In this document: in pieces, positions 24,566-34,019 of the stretch
Layout: each line of letters starts with the position of its first letter
How positions within the stretch are numbered: position 1 is the first letter of the stretch
Assembly (NCBI RefSeq): GCF_034670125.1
Contig: NZ_JAXMOC010000004.1
Span: forward strand, 1 to 64,000
Direction of reading: 5' to 3'
Length of the DNA stretch: 64,000 bases
Source: Maricaulis sp034670125
Lineage (GTDB): Bacteria; Pseudomonadota; Alphaproteobacteria; Caulobacterales; Maricaulaceae
The notes under the pieces: model-generated
What the model was told of the DNA's origin: nothing
Databases searched by the model: none
Seen by the model: only the letters and a program-made list of their open reading frames with translations
Program-made: the position numbers and the translations under genes

Positions 24566-27500
24566 TTATTCGGCAGGCGCGTGGTCGAGATGGCCGGCCT
24601 GTTCACCATGGGCGAAGTCGGTGTCGGCGTAGTGCTCGCCCAGCGATGGCTGTTTCTTGCCCGTCCACAGCATCCGGAAGAAGCGGGCGATGTCGACCCC
24701 GATGGCATACATGGCCGGAACCAGCAGCAGGGTCAGGAACAGGGCGAAGATGACGGCGAAGCCCAGGGCGACGACCATCGGTTTGAGGAATTCCGCCTGG
24801 GTCGAGCGCTCGGCCATCATCGGGAAAATCCCGAGGAAGGTGGTGACCGAGGTCAGCAGGATCGGGCGGAAACGCTGGACACCGGCATCAACCAGCGCCT
24901 GGAAAGCCCCGACACCATTGCTGCGCAGCCGGTTGACGAAGTCGATCAGGACCAGGTTGTCGTTGATCACGACGCCGGCTGCGGCCCCCACTCCGAAGTA
25001 GGAGAACAGGGCGATCGGCATGCCGAACAGGTAATGTCCGAAAATGGCGCCGGTCAGCGAGAACGGAATGGCGATCATGATGACAATCGGCTGGAAGTAG
25101 CTGCGGAAGGCGATCGCCAGCAACAGGTACATCGAGATCAGCGCGAAGAGCAGCAGGATCAGGACTTCCGACATGAATTCGCGTTCACCCTCGGCCTGGC
25201 CGATCTCGTCGCGGGAGACATGCGGGAACAGGGTTTCGAAAGTCTCCCAGTAATCCTCGTCGAGACTGTCATTGACATCGCCACGAGCGGCCGGGTCTGA
25301 CAGTTCCGCGCTGACCGTGATCGTGCGCATGCCATTGCGGCGGTTGATGCGGTTGAGGCCGGGCGCGAAATCGGCTTCGGCGACCGTCTCAAGCGGCACT
25401 TCGCGACCGTCTGTGGTGCGGATCCGGATATCACGGAACGTGTCGAGGGACCGACGCGACGCCTCGTCCATGCGGATCATGACCCGCACGTCCTGGCCGT
25501 CACGCGGCAGGCGCTGGGCTTCGACACCATAGAAAGCCTGACGCACCTGGTTGGTGACGTCGGCAAGCGTCAGACCGAGGGCCTGGGCGTTCGGACGCAG
25601 ACGGACCTGCAATTCCTCGGTCGAGGTCTGCATCGAGTCGACCACGTCATAGAGCGTGTCATAACTGCGCAACTGGGTCTTCAAATCGTCGGCCGCAGCG
25701 CGCAGCTCGTCGAGATTCTGACCCGACAGGGCGAAGTTCATGGAGTTGCCGCCATCATTGATGGTGGAGTCGAGGCGGATCTCCTCGGCATCCGGGATCG
25801 GACCCAGATACTCCCGGATCTGCGCCGCAACTTCGGCCGTCGGCAGTCCGCCCGGGCGATTTTCCGGATCGGCCAGGGTGATCCAGGCACGGATCCGGCC
25901 GTCGGTTGCCAGCGTGGACCGGCTTTCGATCATGTCGATCTCACCGGGATACTCGCCCCGATAATACTGCAGGGCTTGATCCTGGGCCCGGTCCAGTTGC
26001 TGGCGGACCTGCTCGGTCCGGTTCCAGGGGGTGCCTTCGGCGAGTTGGATGGTGGTCTGGATCGTCTCGTTCTCGATCTGGGGCATGAAGACCGATCCGA
26101 CACGGTTGGTCATCATCAGCGCAATCGAGGCGAAAAAGATCAGGAAGAAGCCGAAGAAGGTGGCGTAGCGATTGCGGATGCACGCCTTTGCGACGGGGCG
26201 GTAAACGCCGCGGGCGAAGCTCAAAAGCGTCCCGGCAATCGCCCGCTGGACCGCGATCAGCGGCCCGAAGAAGCCGGTATTGCTCTGCGGTTTCATGTGC
26301 GAGAGGTGGGCCGGCAGGATCAGCAGGGATTCGATCAGCGAGAACGCCAGGGCGGCGATCACCACCAGAGAGATCTGTCGCGTGAACTGCACCTCGGGGC
26401 CGGTCAGCAGCATCCAGGGCGAGAACATCATGATGGTGGTGATGACGGCGAAGATCACCGGCTTGGCCACCATCTGGGTGCCGACAATCGAGGCCGTCAG
26501 GCCCGGCTCGCCGCGTTCCACCCGGTCATGGATGTTTTCCCCGACCACGATGGCATCATCGACCACGATGCCGATCACCAGAAGGAAGGCGAACAGCGAC
26601 AGCATGTTCAGTGTGACACCGAGCATCGGCAGGAGCAGGAAGGCGCCGCCGAAAGCGACAAAAATTCCGACCGTGACCCAGAAAGCGACGATGGGGCGCA
26701 GGAACAGGAACAGGACGATCAGGACCAGTATGCCGCCGAACAGCGCCGAGCTGGCAATGGTTTCCATCCGGCCGGTATACATTTCCGAATTGTCCCACCA
26801 CAGCGACAGGTGGGTACCGTCGGGCAGCTCGGCCCGCTTGCGCTCGATATAATCGCGAACCTGCTGCGAGGTGTCGACGACATCGATATTGGGTGAGGTC
26901 TCAACAACGACCAGCACCATGGGCTCGCCGTTATAGGTGGCTTCCAGGTTGAAATCGACGAAGCCGTCGGTCACCCGGGCCACGTCGCGGACCCGCAAGG
27001 TGCCGCCGTCCGCAGTCTGCCGGATGATGATGTCCTCGAACTCCGGTGCGGTGTCAGCGAGCTGGCGGGAGGTGATGTTCACATCGCCCAGCTCGGTACG
27101 CACGCTGCCGGCCGAGGCGTTCAGCGAAGTGGAGCGAATGGCGCGGACAATCTCGTCAAAGGTCAGGTCATAGCGACGCAGGTTTTCCTCGGACACCTCG
27201 ATCGAGACTTCTTCGCCCCGGGATGCCCACATGTTGACGATCGACGCGCCCGGGAGTTGGGCCACCTCGTCCCGGATTTCGCGGGCGATCGCCTGCAGGT
27301 CACGACGGTCGGCGCTGCCATGCACGGCAAATCCGACCACCTGGTCCTGCGAGCGCCACGGGGTCACAACCGGCCGGAAGGCCGATTGGGGCAGGTTGTT
27401 GACCGAGTCGACCTCCAGCTTGATGGCGTCGATGAACTCGCCCACATCAACCGAGCGTTTGCCCTCGATATTGATGTTGCCGCCGCCTTCGCGCGCCGTC

Positions 27501-27784
27501 GACGTGATCGTCTCGATGCCGTCCATGTCGGACAGGGCTTCCTCGATCCGTACGATGATCTGTTCTTCGACTTCCTGCGGCGAGGCGCCGGGCCACGCCA
27601 CCGAGACACTGGCGCCGTTCACGGAAATTGTCGGAAAGACTTCCCGGTTCAGTGAGTTATAGCCAAGGAAACCGCCGATGACGGCGATGATCATGACCAG
27701 GTTGGCGGCGACGGAGTTGCGCGCCCACCAGCCGACAATACCGCCCCTCGGGGCCTCTTCATGAGTGGTGTTGGGGTCGGTCAT
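24566..27784 (-). CDS. RND efflux transporter, permease subunit
   Basis: A 1072-aa inner-membrane proton-driven pump of the AcrB/MexB (HAE1-like) superfamily. It shows one helix near the N-terminus (VAANLVMIIAVIGGFLG), a first large periplasmic loop, the helix 2-6 block (LFGGILVLIVLFLFLRPIVA split at its middle; GIVVDDAIVVGENIHDR is the conserved helix-4 region with paired Asp), and the duplicated second half ending with FSYFGVGAAAGVVINDNLVLIDFVN. It is the last gene of the operon outer membrane factor-adaptor-permease. The sequence groups with drug/hydrophobic efflux pumps rather than metal pumps, but the substrate is unknown. Confidence 0.95.
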   Translation of the reverse strand: MTDPNTTHEEAPRGGIVGWWARNSVAANLVMIIAVIGGFLGYNSLNREVFPTISVNGASVSVAWPGASPQEVEEQIIVRIEEALSDMDGIETITSTAREGGGNINIEGKRSVDVGEFIDAIKLEVDSVNNLPQSAFRPVVTPWRSQDQVVGFAVHGSADRRDLQAIAREIRDEVAQLPGASIVNMWASRGEEVSIEVSEENLRRYDLTFDEIVRAIRSTSLNASAGSVRTELGDVNITSRQLADTAPEFEDIIIRQTADGGTLRVRDVARVTDGFVDFNLEATYNGEPMVLVVVETSPNIDVVDTSQQVRDYIERKRAELPDGTHLSLWWDNSEMYTGRMETIASSALFGGILVLIVLFLFLRPIVAFWVTVGIFVAFGGAFLLLPMLGVTLNMLSLFAFLLVIGIVVDDAIVVGENIHDRVERGEPGLTASIVGTQMVAKPVIFAVITTIMMFSPWMLLTGPEVQFTRQISLVVIAALAFSLIESLLILPAHLSHMKPQSNTGFFGPLIAVQRAIAGTLLSFARGVYRPVAKACIRNRYATFFGFFLIFFASIALMMTNRVGSVFMPQIENETIQTTIQLAEGTPWNRTEQVRQQLDRAQDQALQYYRGEYPGEIDMIESRSTLATDGRIRAWITLADPENRPGGLPTAEVAAQIREYLGPIPDAEEIRLDSTINDGGNSMNFALSGQNLDELRAAADDLKTQLRSYDTLYDVVDSMQTSTEELQVRLRPNAQALGLTLADVTNQVRQAFYGVEAQRLPRDGQDVRVMIRMDEASRRSLDTFRDIRIRTTDGREVPLETVAEADFAPGLNRINRRNGMRTITVSAELSDPAARGDVNDSLDEDYWETFETLFPHVSRDEIGQAEGEREFMSEVLILLLFALISMYLLLAIAFRSYFQPIVIMIAIPFSLTGAIFGHYLFGMPIALFSYFGVGAAAGVVINDNLVLIDFVNRLRSNGVGAFQALVDAGVQRFRPILLTSVTTFLGIFPMMAERSTQAEFLKPMVVALGFAVIFALFLTLLLVPAMYAIGVDIARFFRMLWTGKKQPSLGEHYADTDFAHGEQAGHLDHAPAE

Positions 27785-27813
27785 TGCCGTTTTCCTTCCT
27801 CGCAGCTGGATGC

Positions 27814-29082
27814 TTAGCCGTTGCTTGCGACGGCTTCGCTTTCGGCGTCGCCGGTTTCGGTTTCAGCCAGGCCTTCGGCCGGTTCGTCGTCATAGGTCGC
27901 CGAGTAGGCGGCGATCATTTCGCCGGCCGCGTCGAACGTCTGGATACGCATGCCATCGCTGGCGCCACGGATCGGCGAGGTGACAACCATTTCGCCGCCA
28001 CGGACGCCGGAGGACACCACGACCCGCTCGGACGTGGAGTCGATGACCTCGACCGTCCGCACAGACAGGGTTCCACCCTCTTCAGCCACATAGACGCTGT
28101 TCTGGCCGCGCAGGGCCGAACGCGGGAGAATGTAGGCATTCTCCACGTCCCGGCCGGTTATGCTGGCGGTCACGAACAGGCCGACCGCGAGCGGGGCGCC
28201 ACCCTCGGCGGCGCTGCCGTAGGGATCTGCGACTTCCGCAATCGCGTAGAGCACGCGGGTCTGCGGGTCGATGGCGCTGTCGGTCCGCGTGATGCGGCCC
28301 TGCCAGCTGTGCTGGCGACCGGCCAGGGTTGCGCTCAGTTCGACCGGCATGCCTTCGCCGCCGGCGGCATTGTAGGCAATCGGAATGCCCAACAGGCCGA
28401 GTTCATGGTCGGTCAGCGGCAGGCGAACCAGAATGGCATCGGTCGAAAACACCGTGCCCAGCTGGGTGCCCGGCGCCACATACTGGCCGAGATCGGCATT
28501 CTTGACGCGGACCCGACCGCTGAACGGGGCCGAGATGCGGGTGCGCTGCAGGTCCAGACGGGCTGATTGCAGGCTGGCATTGGCGGCGGCCAGTTGAGCG
28601 CGCGCGTCGGCCAGCTGGGGTTCGCGCAGGGTGAGGGACGAGGCTTCGCCGTCACCCAGTTCGGCCCATTCGCTGGCGGCCAGTTCAGATTCGGCCTGTT
28701 CGCGGGCAAGGGCCTGTTGCGCCTGGGCAACCTGGGCCGATGCCCGGGTCACTGCGAGGCGGTAGTCGGCGTCCTCGATCTGGATCAGGGTTTCACCAGC
28801 CTCGAAGAATCCGCCTTCGATGAAGTCGGGGTTCACGAAGGTGATCCGACCGGCGACTTGCGGAACCAGGTTGATCTGGGTGCGCGGACGCGCCTCGCCC
28901 TGCGACGTGACATGCAGGGCAATGGTGTCCAGCTGGGCCTCGTCAACGAAAACCGCGACCGGGCGCGGTGCCGCATTGGCCCGTTCCGGCTGCTGCTGTG
29001 AGGCAAACAGCATGCCGATGATGCCGACGCCCACAACGCCGACAACGGCGAAAATCAAAAAACGTCCCAAGAAACTACCCAT
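27814..29082 (-). CDS. RND efflux periplasmic adaptor (membrane fusion protein)
   Basis: A 422-aa adaptor with an N-terminal membrane anchor (about 7-28), a barrel/lipoyl half (QGEARPRTQINLVPQVAGRI), an alpha-helical hairpin rich in Ala/Gln/Glu (RASAQVAQAQQALAREQAES), the second lipoyl half (ISAPFSGRVRVKNADLGQYV), and C-terminal beta-barrel parts ending in an acidic tail. It bridges the RND pump and outer membrane channel. It lies 29 bases upstream of the permease and two bases after the outer membrane factor gene, so the three are one transcript. Confidence 0.95.
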   Translation of the reverse strand: MGSFLGRFLIFAVVGVVGVGIIGMLFASQQQPERANAAPRPVAVFVDEAQLDTIALHVTSQGEARPRTQINLVPQVAGRITFVNPDFIEGGFFEAGETLIQIEDADYRLAVTRASAQVAQAQQALAREQAESELAASEWAELGDGEASSLTLREPQLADARAQLAAANASLQSARLDLQRTRISAPFSGRVRVKNADLGQYVAPGTQLGTVFSTDAILVRLPLTDHELGLLGIPIAYNAAGGEGMPVELSATLAGRQHSWQGRITRTDSAIDPQTRVLYAIAEVADPYGSAAEGGAPLAVGLFVTASITGRDVENAYILPRSALRGQNSVYVAEEGGTLSVRTVEVIDSTSERVVVSSGVRGGEMVVTSPIRGASDGMRIQTFDAAGEMIAAYSATYDDEPAEGLAETETGDAESEAVASNG

Positions 29083-29084
29083 GA

Positions 29085-30500
29085 TTATTCTCCTGTCTGC
29101 GCGGCCGGGTCTGCGGACTGGGCCGCGGAGAAATCGCCGGCGAGGGCGAGGTAAAGGTCGACACGGTTGGTCGCCCGTTCGCGACGCGCCGAAATGTACT
29201 GGCTTTCTGCGCTGATCCGGCGCGACTGCGCGGTCAGCAATTCAAAGATGGTGGATACGCCGCGGGCGTATTCGCGGATGACCAGGTCTTCCGCTGCCGC
29301 AGCTTCCTCATAGGCCTGGCGCAGGTTTTCGACCCGCTGGGCGAGGATGGCGTCACCGTGAATGGCGTTTTCCGCTTCCTGCCAGGCCGTCAGTACCGTT
29401 GCGACATAGCTTGCCACCAGGCCTTCGGCATTGGCGTAGACCTGGTCGCGCTGGGCCAGCAGGCTGCCGCCGTCAAAGATCGGCGCGACCAGCGATGCGG
29501 TCAGGCTGGAGACCAGCGTGTCGAGGTCGAACATGTCTGCGACGTCGATCCCGCCCGTACCGGACGAACCGCGCAGCGACAGGCTCGGGATGAGGGCTTT
29601 GGCGGCGGCTTGCGACTGCAGGCCGGCGGCGTCGAGGCGATCTTCGGCGGCACGGACATCCGGGCGCCGGGTCAGCAGGTCGACCGGCGAACCGAGGCCG
29701 CCGAGCGCATCGAAGGCCGGAAAGTCGGTCTCGGGTGTCAGCGAGGCCGACGGATAGCGTCCGAGCAGTGTTTCCAGGCTGCGGGCCGACGCCGCTTCCG
29801 CGCGTTGGCGGGAGGCCAGTGCGGCTTCCGAGGAGGACAGGGCACTGCGCGCGGTCCGGACATCGGAACTGCGAACCAGGCCGCGGGCAAAGCGCCGCTC
29901 GGTGAGATCAAGCGAGCTCTGGCGCGTCGCCACGTCGCGTTCGGCAAGTTCCGTCTGCAGGCGGGCCTCGATCAGCGAGAACCACCCTTTGGCCACAAGC
30001 CCGGCAATGGACAACTGGGCAGCGCGAAGGTCTTCGGCCGCCGCATCAGCAGTGAGATGACTGGCGTTGGCATTGTCGCGCAGGGCACCCCACAAATCCG
30101 TTTCCCACGACGCCGACAGGCCGAGCCCGTAACTGTTCGAACCCGATCCGACATTGGGCTGGGTCCGTTGGTAGCTCGTACTGGCGTCGAGTTGCGGCAT
30201 GTAGCGGGCATCGCTCACCCGGGCCGCAGCCTGCGCACCGTGGAAGCGGGCAAGCGACTGGGCGAGTGAGGGATTGCCGGCAAAGGCTTCGTCAATCAGC
30301 GCTGACAGGCGCTCATCCTGCATCGAGGCGACCCAGTCGCGGGCCAGCTCTGCGCCGGCCTCGCCGGTGCCGGCCGACCAGGTCACCGGTGCGGTTGGCA
30401 ATGTGCCTTCGGTGCCGAACTCCCGCGTTTCAAATGCCTGCAGCGTGCTGCAGGAGGCGGTGGCCAGCGCGGTGGCGACTACTAACAAACGTTTTGCCAT
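29085..30500 (-). CDS. RND efflux outer membrane lipoprotein (NodT/OprM-type TolC family)
   Basis: A 471-aa outer membrane factor. The start at 30500 is chosen because AGGAA lies six bases upstream and the protein then begins with a lipoprotein signal, MAKRLLVVATALATASC. Two OEP repeats follow, with the typical DARYMPQLDASTSYQRT and SWETDLWGALRDN strand segments in the first and LIPSLSLRGSSGTGG and VAPIFDGGSLLAQRDQV in the second. This is the first gene of the efflux operon; a direct repeat gcatagcgaa x2 (30551-30602) lies just upstream and could be a regulator site. No local regulator gene is present. Confidence 0.94.
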   Translation of the reverse strand: MAKRLLVVATALATASCSTLQAFETREFGTEGTLPTAPVTWSAGTGEAGAELARDWVASMQDERLSALIDEAFAGNPSLAQSLARFHGAQAAARVSDARYMPQLDASTSYQRTQPNVGSGSNSYGLGLSASWETDLWGALRDNANASHLTADAAAEDLRAAQLSIAGLVAKGWFSLIEARLQTELAERDVATRQSSLDLTERRFARGLVRSSDVRTARSALSSSEAALASRQRAEAASARSLETLLGRYPSASLTPETDFPAFDALGGLGSPVDLLTRRPDVRAAEDRLDAAGLQSQAAAKALIPSLSLRGSSGTGGIDVADMFDLDTLVSSLTASLVAPIFDGGSLLAQRDQVYANAEGLVASYVATVLTAWQEAENAIHGDAILAQRVENLRQAYEEAAAAEDLVIREYARGVSTIFELLTAQSRRISAESQYISARRERATNRVDLYLALAGDFSAAQSADPAAQTGE

Positions 30501-30550
30501 GCGGGGTTCCTGCACGTCTTGTTCTCGATTGGATTGGCATCCTAGAAAGG

Positions 30551-30602
30551 GCATAGCGAAAGTCAACATTTTTTTATCGAAAAACACTAAATGCATAGCG
30601 AA
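30551..30602. promoter_or_regulatory. Direct repeat upstream of the efflux operon
   Basis: Two identical 10-bp sequences gcatagcgaa at 30551-30560 and 30593-30602 lie 42 bases apart, about four DNA turns, around an AT-rich core (tttttttatcgaaaaacac). They are 50-100 bases upstream of the efflux operon start and may be binding sites for a regulator or flank its promoter. This is inferred from position and repetition only. Confidence 0.45.
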
Positions 30603-30773
30603 TGGCATGAAAACTCTCTCGAAATTCGTGATGTCATTGGCCTGCGTACACAAGTCTGATGCCGCAGGCTCGTCATTTGGATGCAAATCGGGCTAGAAGG
30701 CTTGCAGGCGGCAGGACAATGGGCCCGGTTCGTCGGTTACATGACGCAGGGCGAGCTCAAAGGCGACTAAAAC

Positions 30774-32171
30774 TTGAGCAATAAAAGGGACTCCGACGCA
30801 CCCCACAGTCGCATCCGGCGCCGGGATACCGCGGCGGTCGCATCGATCGGCTGCATGGTGTTGGTGCTGTTCTGGCTGTTTAACGAGCTGGGTTCGCTGG
30901 AGACGCTTGTCGCGATTGCGACCATCGCTGCCCTGTCGACATTCTACTATCTGACAATCAGCACGACCCTGAAACCGTCGCCGGAGGCGCGGCCGGTGCG
31001 CGATACCGATGACGCGGACGGGATCACCAAGGCCCGCGCCAAGACCATGCTTGAGAACCTGCCTATTCCGGTCCTGCTGGTGGGTGGCGGCGGCCGTATC
31101 GAGATCGCCAACCCGGCAGCGACGGCCTTTCTGGGGCTGGGCCCGGCAACCGGTCACCTGTCCGCCGTCCTGCGCCAGCCGCAAGTGCTCGAGGCCGTCA
31201 GCGCGGCGTTGCGTGGCCAGACCGTTGACCCGGTCGAGTATTCATTGATGGCTCCCGTGGAGAGCCATGTTCGCGCCTTCGTTGCTCCTCTCGCCAGCGC
31301 GGAAGACCCGTCGCTGCCCTGGCGTGCCATGTTGGTGTTGTCGGACGAAACATCGATCAAGCGAGCCGACCGCATGCGCGCCGATTTCCTGGCCAATGCG
31401 AGTCATGAATTGCGGACCCCGCTGGCCTCTTTGGCCGGCTTCATCGAGACCGTGCGGGGCCATGCCAAGGACGACCCGGAGGCGCGGGAACGCTTTCTTG
31501 GTATCATGTTTGACCAGACCGAGCGGATGCAGCGGCTGATCAATGACCTCCTCTCCCTGTCCCGGGTCGAAATGGACGAGCATGTGCGGCCGGGCGGCCG
31601 GGCGGACCTGGCGGCGATCATCGACGATGTTGTTGATGTCCTGCGCCCGCAGATTGCCGAGAAGTCGATCGAGCTGACGCTTGAAATCGCCCCGGCCGAG
31701 GTCGTCGGCGATCGCGATCAAGTGCTGGAAGTCGTGATGAACCTGGTCGAAAACGCGATCAAATACTCTGTCGCCGGTTCGACCGTCGTCATCAGCCTGA
31801 CCGGCGAGCTGTCACGTGACCAGGCCGAGCGGCCCGGGCTGATGCTGGGCGATGGGGCCAGTCGCCTGACCCTGGCGGCGCCGGCTTCGGAAGCCGGAGA
31901 CCGTTTTGCCGCCGTGCGCGTCCGCGATGGCGGCAAGGGTATCGAGCGCCGCAACCTGCCCAGGCTCGCGGAACGTTTCTATCGGGTGGACGGCCAGAAA
32001 AGCGGACCGCGCGAAGGCACCGGTCTTGGCCTGGCGATCGTCAAGCATATCGTCAACCGGCACCGCGGCGGCTTCACCGTCGAGAGCCGACCCGACGCCG
32101 GATCGGTGTTCAGCGTGTTTTTCCCGATGCCGCAAGCGATGCCAAAAATGCAAGCTAAACCAAAAGGTTGA
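30774..32171 (+). CDS. phoR: Phosphate regulon sensor histidine kinase PhoR
   Basis: A 465-aa kinase: two N-terminal membrane helices (about 22-60), a PAS-like domain (LENLPIPVLLVGGGGRIEIA to about residue 190), the HisKA box FLANASHELRTPLASL, and an ATPase domain with N box NLVENAIKYS, G1 RDGGKGIERR and G2 GTGLGLAIVKHI. It fits PhoR, which phosphorylates PhoB under phosphate limitation through contact with PstSCAB and PhoU, all of whose genes except pstS follow. The start appears to be TTG at 30774, with AAAGG ten bases upstream; no ATG or GTG is better placed. Confidence 0.93.
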   Translation: MSNKRDSDAPHSRIRRRDTAAVASIGCMVLVLFWLFNELGSLETLVAIATIAALSTFYYLTISTTLKPSPEARPVRDTDDADGITKARAKTMLENLPIPVLLVGGGGRIEIANPAATAFLGLGPATGHLSAVLRQPQVLEAVSAALRGQTVDPVEYSLMAPVESHVRAFVAPLASAEDPSLPWRAMLVLSDETSIKRADRMRADFLANASHELRTPLASLAGFIETVRGHAKDDPEARERFLGIMFDQTERMQRLINDLLSLSRVEMDEHVRPGGRADLAAIIDDVVDVLRPQIAEKSIELTLEIAPAEVVGDRDQVLEVVMNLVENAIKYSVAGSTVVISLTGELSRDQAERPGLMLGDGASRLTLAAPASEAGDRFAAVRVRDGGKGIERRNLPRLAERFYRVDGQKSGPREGTGLGLAIVKHIVNRHRGGFTVESRPDAGSVFSVFFPMPQAMPKMQAKPKG

Positions 32172-32209
32172 GAGAGTTCGCGAAATTTGTTTGCGGGCCG
32201 GCCGCCGGT

Positions 32210-32242
32210 TGTCACAAAACTGTAGCCAAGCTGTCATAAACG
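32210..32242 (+). promoter_or_regulatory. Pho box upstream of pstC
   Basis: Three direct repeats with an 11-bp period: TGTCACAAAAC (32210-32220), TGTAGCCAAGC (32221-32231), TGTCATAAACG (32232-32242). This matches the PhoB-binding pattern CTGTCAT-A/T-rich-CTGTCA. It lies 77 bases before pstC, in the right place to activate pstCAB-phoU-phoB under phosphate limitation. Confidence 0.82.
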
Positions 32243-32318
32243 GAGCCCGAACCCGGCGTAAACGACGAGTCGGGGCGTAAAGGTCCGGGCCACCGATCGG
32301 CGAGCCGAGGGGAACAGC

Positions 32319-34019
32319 ATGTCCATTATCGCCATCGTCGCCCTTGCGATCATCGTGATGCTGGCCGGCGGCTTCTATGTCGGCCGCTCCCGTGCCATCG
32401 CCTCCGTGTCCGGTGCGACGGCGGGACTGCACTCCCTGCCGAACTATCACGGCTATTACATCGCGATATGGACGGGGCTGCCGGCATTCCTGATGCTGGC
32501 GGCTTTCGGCATGTTCGGGTCCACCCTGGTTGACCGGCTCGCCGCTGCCGAACTGCGTCGTGATGCGCAGGAACTGTCCGCCAGTTTCGAAAGTGCGCTG
32601 GACCGGGACAGTCGATACCAGTCGCTGGTCGAGGCACTGGCGGTGCTGCGGGAGCGGGCCGATGCGACCAACGATGAAATCGCCGCCCTGCGCGGCGCTG
32701 ACGGCGTGGATCGCGACCCGGCCCGCCTCGAGGTGCTCGGCGTGGAGCAGACCGACCTGGTCAACCAGTTGGCCACGGCCGAGGAGGCCCGTATCAATCG
32801 CCGGGCCGCACTGCGCGACGGTGTCGCGGAGGCGGCAGTCGCCGGCGGGGCCAGCGTCCAGGCTCTGGCCGGGTTCGAACTGGTTCATGCGCCGCGTGAA
32901 CGCCGCCAGCTTTTCCTGTCGGATGCCCGGCGCATCGCCGATGGTGGTCTGGCCAGTCGCGCCAGCCCGGAGCTGGACGCGGCGGCCGAGGTCGTGGGCC
33001 ATCACAAGACACAGCTCCGCCGTTTGGCCGCAGGCCTGGCGCTGGTATTGGCGATCGGTGGCCTGATCCGCACACGCAGCCAGGTCGCTGCCGGTTTCCG
33101 CGCTCGCAACCATGTCGAGAATCTGGTCACCGCCATGCTGTTCCTGTCGTCGGTGATCGCGATCATGACGACGGTCGGGATCGTGTTCTCATTATTGTTC
33201 GAGAGTATCCGCTTTTTCTCGACCGTGCCGCTGACCGAATTCCTGTTCGGGCTCCAATGGTCGCCGCAGATTGCCTTGCGCGCCGACCAGGTCGGGCAGT
33301 CCGGGGCCTTCGGTGCCGTGCCGCTGTTCGCCGGTACCGCCATGATCACCTTCATCGCCATGGTCGTTGCGGTCCCGATCGGCCTTCTGTCGGCCATCTA
33401 CCTGTCCGAATACGCTGGTCCGCGCTTCCGCCTGACCGCCAAGCCGGTGCTGGAGATCCTCGCCGGTGTTCCGACGGTGGTCTACGGCTTCTTTGCCCTG
33501 TTGACCGTCGGTCCCGCGATCCGCGGCTTTTTTGCGATGATCGGGTTCGAGGATGTGGTCACGCAGAGCGCCTTGTCGGCCGGACTGGTGATGGGCGTGA
33601 TGATCATCCCCTTCATTTCCTCGCTCAGCGACGACGTCATCAATTCTGTGCCGCAATCCCTGCGTGACGGGTCTTACGCGATGGGCGCCACAAAGTCGGA
33701 AACCATCGGCCGGGTGATCATGCCGGCGGCACTGCCGGGCATAGTCGGTGCCATCCTGCTGGCTGTGTCGCGCGCCGTGGGCGAGACCATGATCGTCGTC
33801 ATGGCCGCGGGCCAGGGTGCCAACCTGACCGCAAACCCGCTGGAATCCGTCACGACCATCACGGTGCAGATCGTGATGCTGCTGACCGGCGACCAGGAAT
33901 TCGACAGCCCGAAAACCCTGTCGGCCTTCGCCCTGGGTCTGGTCCTCTTTGTCATCACGCTGGTGATGAACGTCATCGCCCTGCGCGTCGTGCAACGATA
34001 CCGGGAAAAATATGACTGA
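32319..34019 (+). CDS. pstC: Phosphate ABC transporter permease PstC, long form
   Basis: A 566-aa inner-membrane subunit of the high-affinity phosphate importer. The C-terminal 270 residues are the canonical permease with YGFFALLTVGPAIRGFF and the EAA-type loop DGSYAMGATKSETIGRVIMP. The N-terminal 260 residues are an addition relative to the enteric protein: two membrane helices, then a charged, probably coiled-coil stretch (LRRDAQELSASFESALDR; LAVLRERADATNDEIAAL) and more helices. ATG 32319 follows GAGGGG by six bases. It overlaps pstA by 8 bases. Long PstC forms are usual in alphaproteobacteria. Confidence 0.95.
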   Translation: MSIIAIVALAIIVMLAGGFYVGRSRAIASVSGATAGLHSLPNYHGYYIAIWTGLPAFLMLAAFGMFGSTLVDRLAAAELRRDAQELSASFESALDRDSRYQSLVEALAVLRERADATNDEIAALRGADGVDRDPARLEVLGVEQTDLVNQLATAEEARINRRAALRDGVAEAAVAGGASVQALAGFELVHAPRERRQLFLSDARRIADGGLASRASPELDAAAEVVGHHKTQLRRLAAGLALVLAIGGLIRTRSQVAAGFRARNHVENLVTAMLFLSSVIAIMTTVGIVFSLLFESIRFFSTVPLTEFLFGLQWSPQIALRADQVGQSGAFGAVPLFAGTAMITFIAMVVAVPIGLLSAIYLSEYAGPRFRLTAKPVLEILAGVPTVVYGFFALLTVGPAIRGFFAMIGFEDVVTQSALSAGLVMGVMIIPFISSLSDDVINSVPQSLRDGSYAMGATKSETIGRVIMPAALPGIVGAILLAVSRAVGETMIVVMAAGQGANLTANPLESVTTITVQIVMLLTGDQEFDSPKTLSAFALGLVLFVITLVMNVIALRVVQRYREKYD

